This document shows positions 14,093 to 21,095 of a stretch of 22,893 bases of DNA, one piece after another; the stretch's first letter is position 1, and every line of letters starts with the position of its first letter. Location of the stretch: contig JAWOGF010000035.1 of assembly GCA_046497075.1 (NCBI GenBank), forward strand, positions 1-22,893. Reading direction: 5' to 3'. Source of the DNA: Saliniplasma sp046497075 (GTDB taxonomy: Archaea; Thermoplasmatota; Thermoplasmata; Halarchaeoplasmatales; Halarchaeoplasmataceae). The notes below the pieces were generated by a model. It saw only the letters and a list, made by a program, of their open reading frames with translations, made no database searches and was not told the DNA's origin. Position numbers and translations under genes: made by a program.

Positions 14093-15154
14093 CGGATAAT
14101 CTATATCGCCGACACTTTCAACGACCCTTTTGACCTTTTCATCTTTTAATGAATGTATCATCTTGCTCAATTCTTCGTCGGAGATATCTTTGAATATCTT
14201 CCTCATCCACATCCCTTTGGATATCTCTGTCCCTATGTCTTTCTGCCATCTTTTGTGATACTCTTGGAGGTTTTCTTCAGATGTGTCGCGGTTCTCGAGG
14301 GAATCGATAGCGATTTCTGAGCAGATGTCCGCTGAACGGAGTCCAGGAAATAGTCCCCCTCCAGAGAGGGGCTTTACCTGACATGCAGCATCACCTACCA
14401 ACATAACCCCATCTTTCACACTGTTCTCGACCCGCCCCAAGGGAATGGTACCTGCTGAATATCCAATGATTTTATCTCCAAATTTTCGTTTATCGATCAA
14501 TCTTTTAAGATGGCCGTAGGCATCACCATCATTACTGGCTACGCCTACTAATGTACCCGAGGGGTGTGGAAGTTCCCAACCAAAGAAATCCGGCGAGATG
14601 TCTTTACCGAGGAATATGTGTATATCTTTAGCTTCCTTGGCGATTATGGATTGAACACCCACCAACATCTCCTCGGGTCCAGGGAACCCAGCTTTTCTTC
14701 GGATTAAGGATGTAGGGCCGTCAGCTCCTATAACTAGATCAACATCGATCTTATTCTTGCGTCCGCCCTTCCTATAAGTGATCTCCCTTTTGCCATTATA
14801 TGATGTTGTATCAATGACATCAGCACCCAACTCTAGTCTTGCACCGCAGGCCACCGCCTTCATGGCCATCCTCCGGTCGAAATCACCTCGGTCTATAATA
14901 TACGCTCTCGGTTCTTCACTTTCTAGAACCAAAGGCTCTCCTTTAGGTGGATGGATCTGGGCCTTGTATCCTTCCTTGACCACACTTTCAGTACCGGTCA
15001 TGGATATCACCCTCGGGCTGACCAAACCAGCACATTGGACAGGTCTCCCTATCTTTCGATCCTTTTCTAATACTATCGTATCGAATCCAGCTTCGGCGGT
15101 TTCTTTCGCGACTCTCAATCCGGCGGGTCCCCCGCCAATCACTGCTACTTCCAT
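14000..15154 (-). CDS. geranylgeranyl reductase family flavoprotein
   Basis: This 384-residue FAD enzyme saturates the geranylgeranyl chains of archaeal ether lipids (digeranylgeranylglycerophospholipid reductase) or of isoprenoid precursors. The dinucleotide motif GGGPAG is at 7-12 with the acidic end of strand 2 at Glu30. Conserved Cys41 lies in PVQCAGLVS. The second FAD motif, GDAACQVKPLSGGG, is at 254-267. The substrate-cavity motif PxFxWxxP appears at 188-196 (DFFGWELP). ADGPTSLIRR is the usual hydroxylase-fold DG motif. Length and ending (KLIKFAGPMIKNIF) fit the family. The final 31 codons overlap the opposite gene tail to tail. The minus-strand A/T-rich TATA element is at about 15184-15199. 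Confidence 0.92.
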   Translation of the reverse strand: MEVAVIGGGPAGLRVAKETAEAGFDTIVLEKDRKIGRPVQCAGLVSPRVISMTGTESVVKEGYKAQIHPPKGEPLVLESEEPRAYIIDRGDFDRRMAMKAVACGARLELGADVIDTTSYNGKREITYRKGGRKNKIDVDLVIGADGPTSLIRRKAGFPGPEEMLVGVQSIIAKEAKDIHIFLGKDISPDFFGWELPHPSGTLVGVASNDGDAYGHLKRLIDKRKFGDKIIGYSAGTIPLGRVENSVKDGVMLVGDAACQVKPLSGGGLFPGLRSADICSEIAIDSLENRDTSEENLQEYHKRWQKDIGTEISKGMWMRKIFKDISDEELSKMIHSLKDEKVKRVVESVGDIDYPSTLAKPVLKASPKLIKFAGPMIKNIFQPWE

Positions 15155-15183
15155 ACTCTCTTCGGAGAATGTAAAACCGTCCT

Positions 15184-15199
15184 CTTTTTATTTTTATCC
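15184..15199 (-). promoter_or_regulatory. TATA region for geranylgeranyl reductase
   Basis: The minus strand reads GGGATAAAAATAAAAAG-like A/T-rich DNA about 35 bases before the ATG at 15154, predicting a leader of about ten bases. Confidence 0.4.
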
Positions 15200-15230
15200 C
15201 TCTTAAACTCATCCGAGGTTCTTTCGAAGA

Positions 15231-15248
15231 CTTTATAAACCTTATATA
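15231..15248 (+). promoter_or_regulatory. tbp: tandem TATA elements of the tbp gene
   Basis: CTTTATAAA (15231-15239) and CTTATATA (15241-15248) lie 40-57 bases before the tbp ATG. Either would give a leader of about 15-30 bases. Two strong TATA elements in front of the gene for the TATA-binding protein itself allow feedback on its own level. Confidence 0.5.
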
Positions 15249-15287
15249 GCTTCGGTATTTAAACGGATTTAATAAGAAGTGATAATT

Positions 15288-15836
15288 ATGGAAGGACTAA
15301 AGATAGAAAACGTAGTAGCCTCATCTTCTATGGAACGGAATTTGGACCTAGAAGAAGCGTCAAGAGTACTAGATGGATCAGAGTATGACCCCGAGAAGTT
15401 CCCGGGTCTTGTTTACAGGGTGAGTGATCCCAAAACTGCGATCCTCCTTTTTACCAGCGGTAAAGTGGTGTGTACCGGAGGGAAAACGGTCGAAGAAGCA
15501 AGGACGAGTGTCAACAAAGTCAAGAAGTTACTCAATGAAAAAGGTATAGAGACAGCTGAGGATATCGACGTAACAGTCCAGAATATAGTCGCGTCATACG
15601 GATTGGGGGCGGATCTGAATCTTAATTCAGTCGCTATCACACTTGGTTTGGAAAGAGTAGAGTACGAACCAGAACAGTTCCCTGGTCTGGTCTACAGATT
15701 GAGAGACTCGGACGTCGTTCTATTACTTTTTGGTTCAGGCAACATGGTTTGTACTGGAGCTAAAGAGATACAGGACCTAGAAGAAGCGGTAGATCATATC
15801 AAAGACGAGTTGAAAGGTGCGGGATTGATCCATTAG
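15288..15836 (+). CDS. tbp: TATA-binding protein (TBP)
   Basis: This 182-residue general transcription factor binds promoter TATA boxes and recruits TFB and RNA polymerase. It consists of two imperfect direct repeats of about 90 residues: the first has NVVASSSMERNLDLE and FPGLVYRVSDPKTAILLFTSGKVVCTGGK, the second NIVASYGLGADLNLN and FPGLVYRLRDSDVVLLLFGSGNMVCTGAK. The paired Phe residues and VCTG(G/A)K loops are the DNA-kinking and minor-groove contacts. It lacks the acidic C-terminal tail of some archaeal TBPs, ending GAGLIH. An in-frame GTG at 15279 would add three residues; ATG 15288 gives the normal archaeal start (MEGLKIENVVAS). Confidence 0.97.
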   Translation: MEGLKIENVVASSSMERNLDLEEASRVLDGSEYDPEKFPGLVYRVSDPKTAILLFTSGKVVCTGGKTVEEARTSVNKVKKLLNEKGIETAEDIDVTVQNIVASYGLGADLNLNSVAITLGLERVEYEPEQFPGLVYRLRDSDVVLLLFGSGNMVCTGAKEIQDLEEAVDHIKDELKGAGLIH

Positions 15837-15840
15837 TCAG

Positions 15841-16677
15841 ATACCCATATTCGACAACCACATCCATCTCCAGGAACGTGGGGATAATGTGGAGTCGGTA
15901 AAGAGATTTAAGAGGGCTGGAGGAACACATCTAGTTCTCTCTCACCTCCCTTATCATGACCTCAGAGAGTGGGACGAGAAAGGATACGAACCTATCTATG
16001 AGCGTACGGTCCGTTTGGCTGAAGAAGCAAGACATGATACTGACGTTGAAGTTTACGTGACTCTTGGTCCTTATCCCGTCGATCTGGTAAATCTTGAAAA
16101 GAAAGTAGGTTTGGAGAAAGGTAAAGATATCCTTATAGAAGGGATGGAACTTGCCGCTGAATACGTTCGAGAAGGTGAAGCTATAGCTCTCGGGGAGATA
16201 GGTAGACCTCATTTTGATGTGGAGGAGGGTATCTTGAAGGCATCTAATGATATAATGAGATATGGGATGGAATTGGCTGTGGATTTAGAGTGTCCAGTAG
16301 TTTTACATACTGAGAGTACCGACCCGGAGAATTGTGAAGAATTCGGTGGGATGGCTGACGAAGTGGGTTTGGACAGAGAGAAGGTCGTTAAGCATTACAG
16401 CCCACCTTTGATAAAATACGAGGAAAACAAGGGACTGTACCCATCGGTCCTTGCAAGCGAGAAAAATTTGAGAACCGCTGCTGAAAAAGGTAATAGATTC
16501 GTTATGGAGACGGATTTTTTGGACGACCCCGATAGACCGGGCGCTGTCTTGGGTATCAAGAACGTTCCGAAAAAAACCAGGAAACTTTTAGACGAAGGAG
16601 TATTTACTGAGGAGGACGTCTGGAAGATCCACAAGGAAAATCCTGAGGATATATATGGGATAGAGATCGAGCTATAG
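15841..16677 (+). CDS. TatD-like metal-dependent hydrolase (COG1099 type), apparent AUA start
   Basis: This TIM-barrel metallohydrolase has about 278 residues. Counting from codon 15841 as residue 1, the metal ligands of the amidohydrolase/TatD fold are all present: His7 and His9 in IFDNHIHL, Glu119 in ALGEIG, His156 in VVLHTES, His185 in VKHYSPP and Asp225 in METDFLDD. No ATG, GTG or TTG lies in frame between an upstream TGA (15826-15828) and GTG 15889, and starting at 15889 would delete the HxH pair. Family members begin M-P-x-F-D-N-H, which puts the start on ATA 15841; ATT 15832, overlapping the tbp stop, is the other option. So this is a non-canonical start or an ATG-to-ATA change or read error. 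The gap from tbp is four bases, implying cotranscription. The substrate is unknown; TatD proteins are often nucleases. Confidence 0.82.
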   Translation: MPIFDNHIHLQERGDNVESVKRFKRAGGTHLVLSHLPYHDLREWDEKGYEPIYERTVRLAEEARHDTDVEVYVTLGPYPVDLVNLEKKVGLEKGKDILIEGMELAAEYVREGEAIALGEIGRPHFDVEEGILKASNDIMRYGMELAVDLECPVVLHTESTDPENCEEFGGMADEVGLDREKVVKHYSPPLIKYEENKGLYPSVLASEKNLRTAAEKGNRFVMETDFLDDPDRPGAVLGIKNVPKKTRKLLDEGVFTEEDVWKIHKENPEDIYGIEIEL

Positions 16678-16806
16678 TTCGAGTTCTTCTTTTATAAACC
16701 GTGCCAGTTTTTTCATGCATTTTTCGCAGATCGCCTTATCACCTACTCTCTTATACTCATCGGTCCAGTTCCGACAAAAATGACATCTATCAGTATCTAT
16801 TGGCAT
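16672..16806 (-). CDS. 44-residue zinc-knuckle protein
   Basis: This small gene encodes 44 residues with two CxxC pairs, Cys8/Cys11 (DRCHFCRNW) and Cys27/Cys30 (AICEKCMKK), followed by a basic then acidic helix. The spacing fits a single treble-clef or zinc-ribbon site. Support for it being real is strong for its size: a minus-strand TATA box at 16841-16849, a GTGGTG ribosome site about eight bases before ATG 16806, and a coding-like composition. It overlaps the stop of the convergent hydrolase gene by six bases. I do not recognise the family; it could be a nucleic-acid-binding or adaptor protein. Confidence 0.65.
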   Translation of the reverse strand: MPIDTDRCHFCRNWTDEYKRVGDKAICEKCMKKLARFIKEELEL

Positions 16807-16840
16807 TTACATACACCACTTTGTTAATTTACCTTTTACT

Positions 16841-16849
16841 CTATAAAAC
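16841..16849 (-). promoter_or_regulatory. TATA box for the 44-residue zinc protein
   Basis: The minus strand reads GTTTTATAG about 39 bases before ATG 16806. The predicted start near 16819 leaves a leader of about 13 bases that contains the ribosome site. Confidence 0.45.
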
Positions 16850-16871
16850 TTTCTTTTAGTTATCTTATCTA

Positions 16872-17100
16872 CATCTGTTACAATAGACAGGTGAAAGATA
16901 GCTGTTCGATCCCCCTCTACTTGAAAAGCATATCCACCACATTTTGGGCGATATCCGAATTATGGTGGGAGACGCAACTAATTTGGAATTGCATTGCGTG
17001 AGCAAGACAAGTGTCTTGCGAGTAAGTGGAACGCAGTTTCAGTGAGTCATCCACAACTATTCAAGGACACTAAAGAACCAAAGAAAAGTCGTGTCCTTGA
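16872..17100. other. hairpin-rich gene-poor stretch, possible RNA or mobile-element relic
   Basis: The 444 bases between the zinc protein and the aminopeptidase gene contain no convincing gene. Four inverted repeats stand out: CATCTGT/ACAGGTG (16872-16893, one G-U pair), ACGCA/TGCGT (16972-16999, with AATT-TGG-AATT inside), GCAAGACA-AG-TGTCTTGC (17002-17019, perfect) and TCAAGGACAC/GTGTCCTTGA (17061-17100, perfect ten-base stem, 20-base loop). On the minus strand 16917-17060 is also open for 47 codons, containing QFQISCVSHHNSDIA, with no ribosome site or TATA box. That could be the tail of a decayed transposase. Neither reading is proven. Confidence 0.35.
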
Positions 17101-17185
17101 CTATAATGGCTAAAATGCTCCCTCATCTTTTTCCATCTTAGACCATTTCATTCCTTCCTTATATGTGTATATTATCATCATCTTA

Positions 17186-17205
17186 TGTGGTATTTTTTGA
17201 CCACA
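17186..17205. terminator. stem-loop downstream of the aminopeptidase gene
   Basis: TGTGGT (17186-17191) pairs with ACCACA (17200-17205) around an eight-base A/T loop, 46 bases after the minus-strand stop at 17251. It could end that transcript or protect its 3' end. There is no U-run after it in the minus direction, so it is not a classic terminator. Confidence 0.25.
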
Positions 17206-17250
17206 AAAAGCGGATCGGTGTGGATAGTTATATATCTCAAAGTTTATCTT

Positions 17251-18069
17251 CTACTGTGAATCTACATTAGCTAGCATCGTGCAGGCTCGGAATATCTTGT
17301 AATTAGTCTCTATGTCGCCGGTATCTACTACAAATTCTTTTGGTCCCACCCTTTCTATGGATGGTAGGAGTTCACAGTTATCCAGTTTTCCGGCGTCTTT
17401 GAACCTCACATGGAATGTAGAGTGTTCCGGTTCTATTATTTTGCCTTTCTTCTTTTTGACCGCATGTTTAACGGTCTCTCTGATCTCCTTTCTAACAACT
17501 TCTGGATGCCTACACTTAGCGCTGTACCTCCCTGTCGGAGTTTTGGTCACGACATGAGGTATTCTAGGATACAGTTCCTTTGCTTCTCTGATGATCTCAG
17601 TGTCGCCAGCCAAGAAAAACACGGGCACATCATACTTGGCAGCTAGGTATGAGTTCATGGCGAACTCACTGACACTTTTTCCTCCGATCTTAAGGTCATC
17701 TACTACTGAACCGTAATAGGTATGAGATAGAGTACCTCTCGAATGTGCTGAACTGTGATATCCAACATATCCAACCCCCTCGATATCTTCTTCTGTCAAC
17801 CCTTCCATCTGTGACAAAATCTTTGGTCTTCCACTGAACAATTCTACCCTTTCATCTAGGTCTTCTAAAACTATGTTTCTCATCTTACCGTGTCCGTCGG
17901 TTAGATAAACTTTTTCTTCGCCTGCATCAAAAGCTCCTAGGGCAGCTTCATTTGCCTCCTTAGTCATAAGATCCCTAGCTCTATCATATTCCTTTGAATC
18001 CATAGAGCCCTGTTTTGCTGAAACCACTCCCGAGATCCCTTCTATATCGACTGAAAATAGATATGTCAT
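17251..18069 (-). CDS. D-aminopeptidase, DppA/M55 family
   Basis: This 272-residue zinc peptidase of family M55, typified by Bacillus DppA, releases N-terminal D-amino acids from peptides as a decamer. The expected residues fall at nearly the same positions as in DppA: Asp8 and Glu10 (SVDIEGISG), His60 (TDGHG), His105 (GYHSSAHSRG), Glu135 (SEFAMN) and the likely nucleophile His116 (TLSHTYYG). In this organism it may recycle D-amino acids or peptides taken up from bacterial debris. It stands alone with its own promoter: minus-strand TATA at 18102-18110 and GAGAGGTG just before the ATG. Confidence 0.9.
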   Translation of the reverse strand: MTYLFSVDIEGISGVVSAKQGSMDSKEYDRARDLMTKEANEAALGAFDAGEEKVYLTDGHGKMRNIVLEDLDERVELFSGRPKILSQMEGLTEEDIEGVGYVGYHSSAHSRGTLSHTYYGSVVDDLKIGGKSVSEFAMNSYLAAKYDVPVFFLAGDTEIIREAKELYPRIPHVVTKTPTGRYSAKCRHPEVVRKEIRETVKHAVKKKKGKIIEPEHSTFHVRFKDAGKLDNCELLPSIERVGPKEFVVDTGDIETNYKIFRACTMLANVDSQ

Positions 18070-18101
18070 TTTTTACACCTCTCTAATGGGATTGCGGAGT
18101 T

Positions 18102-18110
18102 CGTAAATAA
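18102..18110 (-). promoter_or_regulatory. TATA box for the D-aminopeptidase gene
   Basis: The minus strand reads TTATTTACG, with CC before it, about 37 bases ahead of ATG 18069. The predicted leader of about 10-15 bases contains the GAGAGGTG ribosome site. Confidence 0.45.
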
Positions 18111-18127
18111 AGGTTTTGAAATGTTTT

Positions 18128-18694
18128 TTAGTTTGTTTCATCGATAGTTTCCTTTATGTGCGTCATCCTTTTCCGATAGCTGTGTATAAGATCTTTACCG
18201 GGTTCCTTCTCAGGTAGTGATTCTATACCTTCGTTGTTGTTATACAGATACGTTTCGAGCACGTTTGACGCGGCTGTTATACCTATGAAAAAGATCAATG
18301 CTATGGGGAGCAACCTCGGATCGAAGGTGTATTCCTGTATAGACAAGGGATAGTAAAGCATAACCGGTGTATCACCGCTGAACGTGTCGAGTACAAGGTG
18401 ACCAAGGGCCACTATAAGAACAAATATCGACATCCTAGTGATTATACTCGTATCTCTGTTACGCTCATAAATATGGACTCCTATAAGGATCAATATAGGT
18501 AGGTACAGCATCCCTATCCCCGTATGAAAATATCTGAGTTCCATTAATCCGTAGCCTTTAAAGATGTAATCCAAGTCGAGCAGTCCGTTGACTCCCAAAG
18601 CCCCCAATATTATTACAACGTACTTTCTTTTAAAGTGAAACCCCATCCCTAAACCGATGATAATCGATAGGCCTACATGGATAGCGGGATGCAT
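18128..18694 (-). CDS. YdjM/DUF457-like membrane protein, putative metal-dependent hydrolase
   Basis: This 188-residue protein has about five membrane helices and a 35-residue charged cytoplasmic tail. The motif pattern resembles the YdjM/DUF457 group of membrane-bound putative hydrolases: HxxxH at the N-terminus (His2 and His6, HPAIHVGLS), DLDYIF with Asp40 and Asp42, HTG with His57, and GHLVLDTFSGDTPVMLYYPLS with His99 and Asp103. These His/Asp residues could bind a metal at the membrane face. The reaction is unknown for the family. A TATA-like TATTTAATG (minus strand, 18718-18727) about 28 bases before the ATG suggests leaderless translation. Confidence 0.72.
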   Translation of the reverse strand: MHPAIHVGLSIIIGLGMGFHFKRKYVVIILGALGVNGLLDLDYIFKGYGLMELRYFHTGIGMLYLPILILIGVHIYERNRDTSIITRMSIFVLIVALGHLVLDTFSGDTPVMLYYPLSIQEYTFDPRLLPIALIFFIGITAASNVLETYLYNNNEGIESLPEKEPGKDLIHSYRKRMTHIKETIDETN

Positions 18695-18717
18695 AATTTA
18701 TATAATGGCGGCCATAT

Positions 18718-18729
18718 CATTAAATACTT
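18718..18729 (-). promoter_or_regulatory. TATA box for the YdjM-like gene
   Basis: The minus strand reads AAGTATTTAATG, centred about 30 bases before ATG 18694. The distance fits a leaderless or near-leaderless transcript; a second A/T-rich run (18695-18706) is too close to the start to act as a TATA box. Confidence 0.4.
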
Positions 18730-18761
18730 TTTGCAGTCATATCAGTTGAGGTATTAGTAAA

Positions 18762-18770
18762 CTTTTTAAC
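18762..18770 (+). promoter_or_regulatory. TATA-like element for the RDD protein gene
   Basis: CTTTTTAAC lies about 39 bases before ATG 18805, predicting a leader of about 13 bases with a GGTGCGAG ribosome site. Confidence 0.35.
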
Positions 18771-18804
18771 GGGGGTTTTTTATTCAACGTCGATTGGTGC
18801 GAGA

Positions 18805-19395
18805 ATGGTAGACTTACAAGAGATGGAAGAAAAATTACTGTCTAAGGATGTGAAAGATAATGGAGCATCTATAATAAATGCAGGGTTCTTTTCACGTCTA
18901 TTAGCTTTCTTCATCGATTATACCATCCTAATGTTCTCTGCATTATTGATCCTTGTACTCCTAGCTATCACGGGCTTTATCTCACTAGAATCATCATTCG
19001 GAATCTTCTGGAACAGGACACAGATATATGAGAATATACCTTTCCTAGCTCTATTCGCTTCTAGGATGAGTATCCTTGTCCATATCTCATACAGCTTATA
19101 TTTTATATTCTACTTTGTCCTATTTGAATCAAAATACATATGGGGTGCGACACCAGGTAAAAGGTTGATGAAGTTATCTGTTGTCGACTCTAAAGGGGAT
19201 AGTTTGACTTTGAAAGATTCTTTTATAAGAAATTCTACCAAATATCTGCTACGGCCCCCTATCATCGGCATACCTTTTGGTTTATTAGAGTTGCTCCTCG
19301 TTATGTTCTTCTCTAAACGTACTGGAGATATGTTGGCTGATACTTTCGTTGCCGAGGATGTTCACAAAGGGAAATACTACAAGGATGAAGATTGA
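18805..19395 (+). CDS. RDD-family membrane protein
   Basis: This 196-residue protein matches the RDD family, named for a conserved Arg and two Asp. Arg31 and Asp38 are in FFSRLLAFFIDYTIL at the first helix, and the last Asp lies in KRTGDMLADTFVAE near the C-terminus. The family's GATPGKRLMKLSVVDSKG loop with LTLKDSFIRNSTKY is clear at about 113-146. There are three or four membrane helices and short charged ends. RDD proteins have been implicated in ion transport in some halophiles, but most members are uncharacterised. It is an isolated gene, divergent from the YdjM-like gene. Confidence 0.87.
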   Translation: MVDLQEMEEKLLSKDVKDNGASIINAGFFSRLLAFFIDYTILMFSALLILVLLAITGFISLESSFGIFWNRTQIYENIPFLALFASRMSILVHISYSLYFIFYFVLFESKYIWGATPGKRLMKLSVVDSKGDSLTLKDSFIRNSTKYLLRPPIIGIPFGLLELLLVMFFSKRTGDMLADTFVAEDVHKGKYYKDED

Positions 19396-19452
19396 ATCCC
19401 TTTGCTCTTAGTCAAGTGATTTCTCTGATGAGTTTCGACGATATCTTCCAAC

Positions 19453-20064
19453 TTAAGGCTGCCATATAGGGCTACCTAGAGGTAAAACCTCTTTTTTAGC
19501 CATACTGTTCAACAGTACCGCTCCAGCGGCATAGAATGAAAGTGCTGAAGTTATGAGTAAGAATATCCCCGCATATACTGTGGAAACATCCCACAGGTAG
19601 TGGGCTATCAAAAGGGGGATCGCTATATCTACTGCGAACACGATAGAGAAAAGCACTTTGTTAGTCATCGTTGAGGCAACGGTGACTATGAACAAGAACA
19701 CCAGCACTGCTACGAGCCCGGCTACATAGTGATTCGTATCTACGGACACATCGGTGAATGCATTGATGTAGGCCGTTAAAGCGATGGAATACATGGCCAT
19801 GGAGAAGAATGTGAAAACAGTTGCTCCAAATATGTTGTTCCGTTTGAACTCCATGATCCCCGCGATGAACTGTGCGGTTGCTCCGAAGAATAGGACCCAT
19901 GGTATCATCAGCGCGTTGTTTGAACCGGAAGCCATACCGAGGTCTGTTACAGCGAGAAGTAGAGCGGCCACGGCCAATCCGAAAAGACCTAAAGCCGCAG
20001 GTTCAGTGGATAATTCAGGTAGTTCTTTGATGAATATATCTCGAGATCGATTATCGTCTGTCAT
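19453..20064 (-). CDS. acetate/succinate transporter-like protein (GPR1/FUN34/YaaH family)
   Basis: This 203-residue protein with six predicted membrane helices resembles the AceTr family of acetate channels/permeases (SatP/YaaH). Helix 1 begins EPAALGLFGLAVAALLL, in the place of the family signature NPAPLGLxGF, and FFGATAQFIAGIMEFKRNNIFGATVFTFFSMAMYSIAL is the typical helix 3-4 region; the ending PLGSPIWQP is also usual. The signature is altered: Glu21 replaces Asn and Ala24 replaces the second Pro. It may pass acetate, an expected end product of a fermenter making H2, but substrate is inferred. A minus-strand TATA box at 20084-20092 lies about 24 bases before the ATG, so the message is probably leaderless. 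Confidence 0.83.
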   Translation of the reverse strand: MTDDNRSRDIFIKELPELSTEPAALGLFGLAVAALLLAVTDLGMASGSNNALMIPWVLFFGATAQFIAGIMEFKRNNIFGATVFTFFSMAMYSIALTAYINAFTDVSVDTNHYVAGLVAVLVFLFIVTVASTMTNKVLFSIVFAVDIAIPLLIAHYLWDVSTVYAGIFLLITSALSFYAAGAVLLNSMAKKEVLPLGSPIWQP

Positions 20065-20083
20065 GAATTTGGATTATTAAAGG

Positions 20084-20092
20084 GTTATATTT
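20084..20092 (-). promoter_or_regulatory. TATA box for the acetate-transporter-like gene
   Basis: The minus strand reads AAATATAAC about 24 bases before ATG 20064, placing transcription initiation at or next to the start codon. Confidence 0.5.
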
Positions 20093-20136
20093 AGTAATGG
20101 TGCTACCCGTTTGCTAATTTGACATATTCAATTATA

Positions 20137-20145
20137 TTATATATC
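20137..20145 (+). promoter_or_regulatory. TATA box for the methyltransferase gene
   Basis: TTATATATC lies about 46 bases before the GTG start, giving a predicted leader of about 20 bases with a GGGTGAG ribosome site at 20176-20182. Confidence 0.5.
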
Positions 20146-20186
20146 AGTAACAACCATAATATATTATTGTTAAAAAGGGTGAGATC

Positions 20187-21047
20187 GTGGTAAATATATT
20201 GAACCAAAGGGAGTTGGATTGTAACAAGTTAAAAGAACTTGCCAGAAAACCTCCTTTATTCGAGCCTGGGGACGGTGAGATATGGACCGATGAACACATC
20301 TCTGAGTACCTCCTTCGAGCACATCTCAATCCCGAACGTGATATGGCTAGTCGTAAGAACGAAACCATCAAGAAGTCATGTGAATGGATTGTGTCTAGAT
20401 GCGGATTAAGTGAGGGCTCAAAGGTTATCGATTTAGGCTGTGGCCCTGGGCTTTACTGCAGTGAACTGAGTCGTTACGGTCTTGACGTTACAGGTGTTGA
20501 CTTCTCCAAAAGATCTATCGAATATGCGGAAGAGCACCGCGATCCTGATATAGATTTCATACATGGGAATTATTTAGATGTCGAAATCCCTGGAAAGTAT
20601 GATACCGCTTTGATAATTTACTATGACTTCGGTGTGTTATCCGAAGAAGACCAAAATCGATTATTGGAACGTATAAATTCACTGCTCAAAGAAGACGGTT
20701 ATTTCGTGTTCGACGTTCTCACACCATCACATCCTGAAGCAGATGAAGAAACTACACGATGGACGGTCAAAAAAGATGGAGGTTTTTGGTGTTCTCATAG
20801 TTATATGGAATTGTTCAACCGCTACTATTATCAGGATGAACAGGTGAAATTGGACCAGTATGTGATCATAGATGAAAATGGAGATACGTCTGTTTACCGT
20901 ATATGGCATCGATTCTTTACACCATCCCAGATATCGGGATCACTCAAAAAACACGGTTTCGAGGTCGAAGAGTTCTACGGGGACTTGACAGGCAAACCTA
21001 TTGAGTCGGGAGCTGAGGCGATGGGTGTAGTTGCTAGGAAAATATAG
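20187..21047 (+). CDS. class I SAM-dependent methyltransferase
   Basis: This 286-residue cytosolic methyltransferase has the standard Rossmann fold. Motif I is VIDLGCGPG (80-88), the acidic end of strand 2 is VDFS with Asp105, IDFIHGNYLD precedes strand 4, and YFVFDVLTPSHPE follows strand 5. The first 60 residues (PPLFEPGDGEIWTDEHISEYLLRAHLNPERDMASR) are a helical cap seen in a subgroup of small-molecule methyltransferases. The C-terminal part is an antiparallel insertion with many aromatic residues (YRIWHRFFTPSQISGSLKKHGF). The acceptor substrate cannot be told. Start is GTG, supported by GGGTGAG five bases before it and no nearer ATG that keeps the cap. Confidence 0.85.
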   Translation: MVNILNQRELDCNKLKELARKPPLFEPGDGEIWTDEHISEYLLRAHLNPERDMASRKNETIKKSCEWIVSRCGLSEGSKVIDLGCGPGLYCSELSRYGLDVTGVDFSKRSIEYAEEHRDPDIDFIHGNYLDVEIPGKYDTALIIYYDFGVLSEEDQNRLLERINSLLKEDGYFVFDVLTPSHPEADEETTRWTVKKDGGFWCSHSYMELFNRYYYQDEQVKLDQYVIIDENGDTSVYRIWHRFFTPSQISGSLKKHGFEVEEFYGDLTGKPIESGAEAMGVVARKI

Positions 21048-21069
21048 AGTATGAGTATTAATCAAGTAA

Positions 21070-21090
21070 TAAACAAAAAAAGAAGAAAGG
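21070..21090 (-). terminator. U-rich terminator after the PfpI-like gene
   Basis: Reading the minus strand after the stop at 21096, the sequence runs CTTTCTTCTTTTTTTG, a pyrimidine tract with seven Ts. Archaeal polymerase stops at such tracts without needing a hairpin. Confidence 0.4.
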
Positions 21091-21095
21091 ATGGT

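Noticed and set aside
15889..16677. GTG 15889 as the start of the TatD-like gene
   Set aside because: It would remove the HxH metal ligands that are plainly encoded in the same frame just upstream.
16900..16925. TTCGATCCC resembling a tRNA T-loop, possibly an attachment-site fragment
   Set aside because: The flanking bases do not form a five-base T-stem and no anticodon arm or acceptor stem is present.
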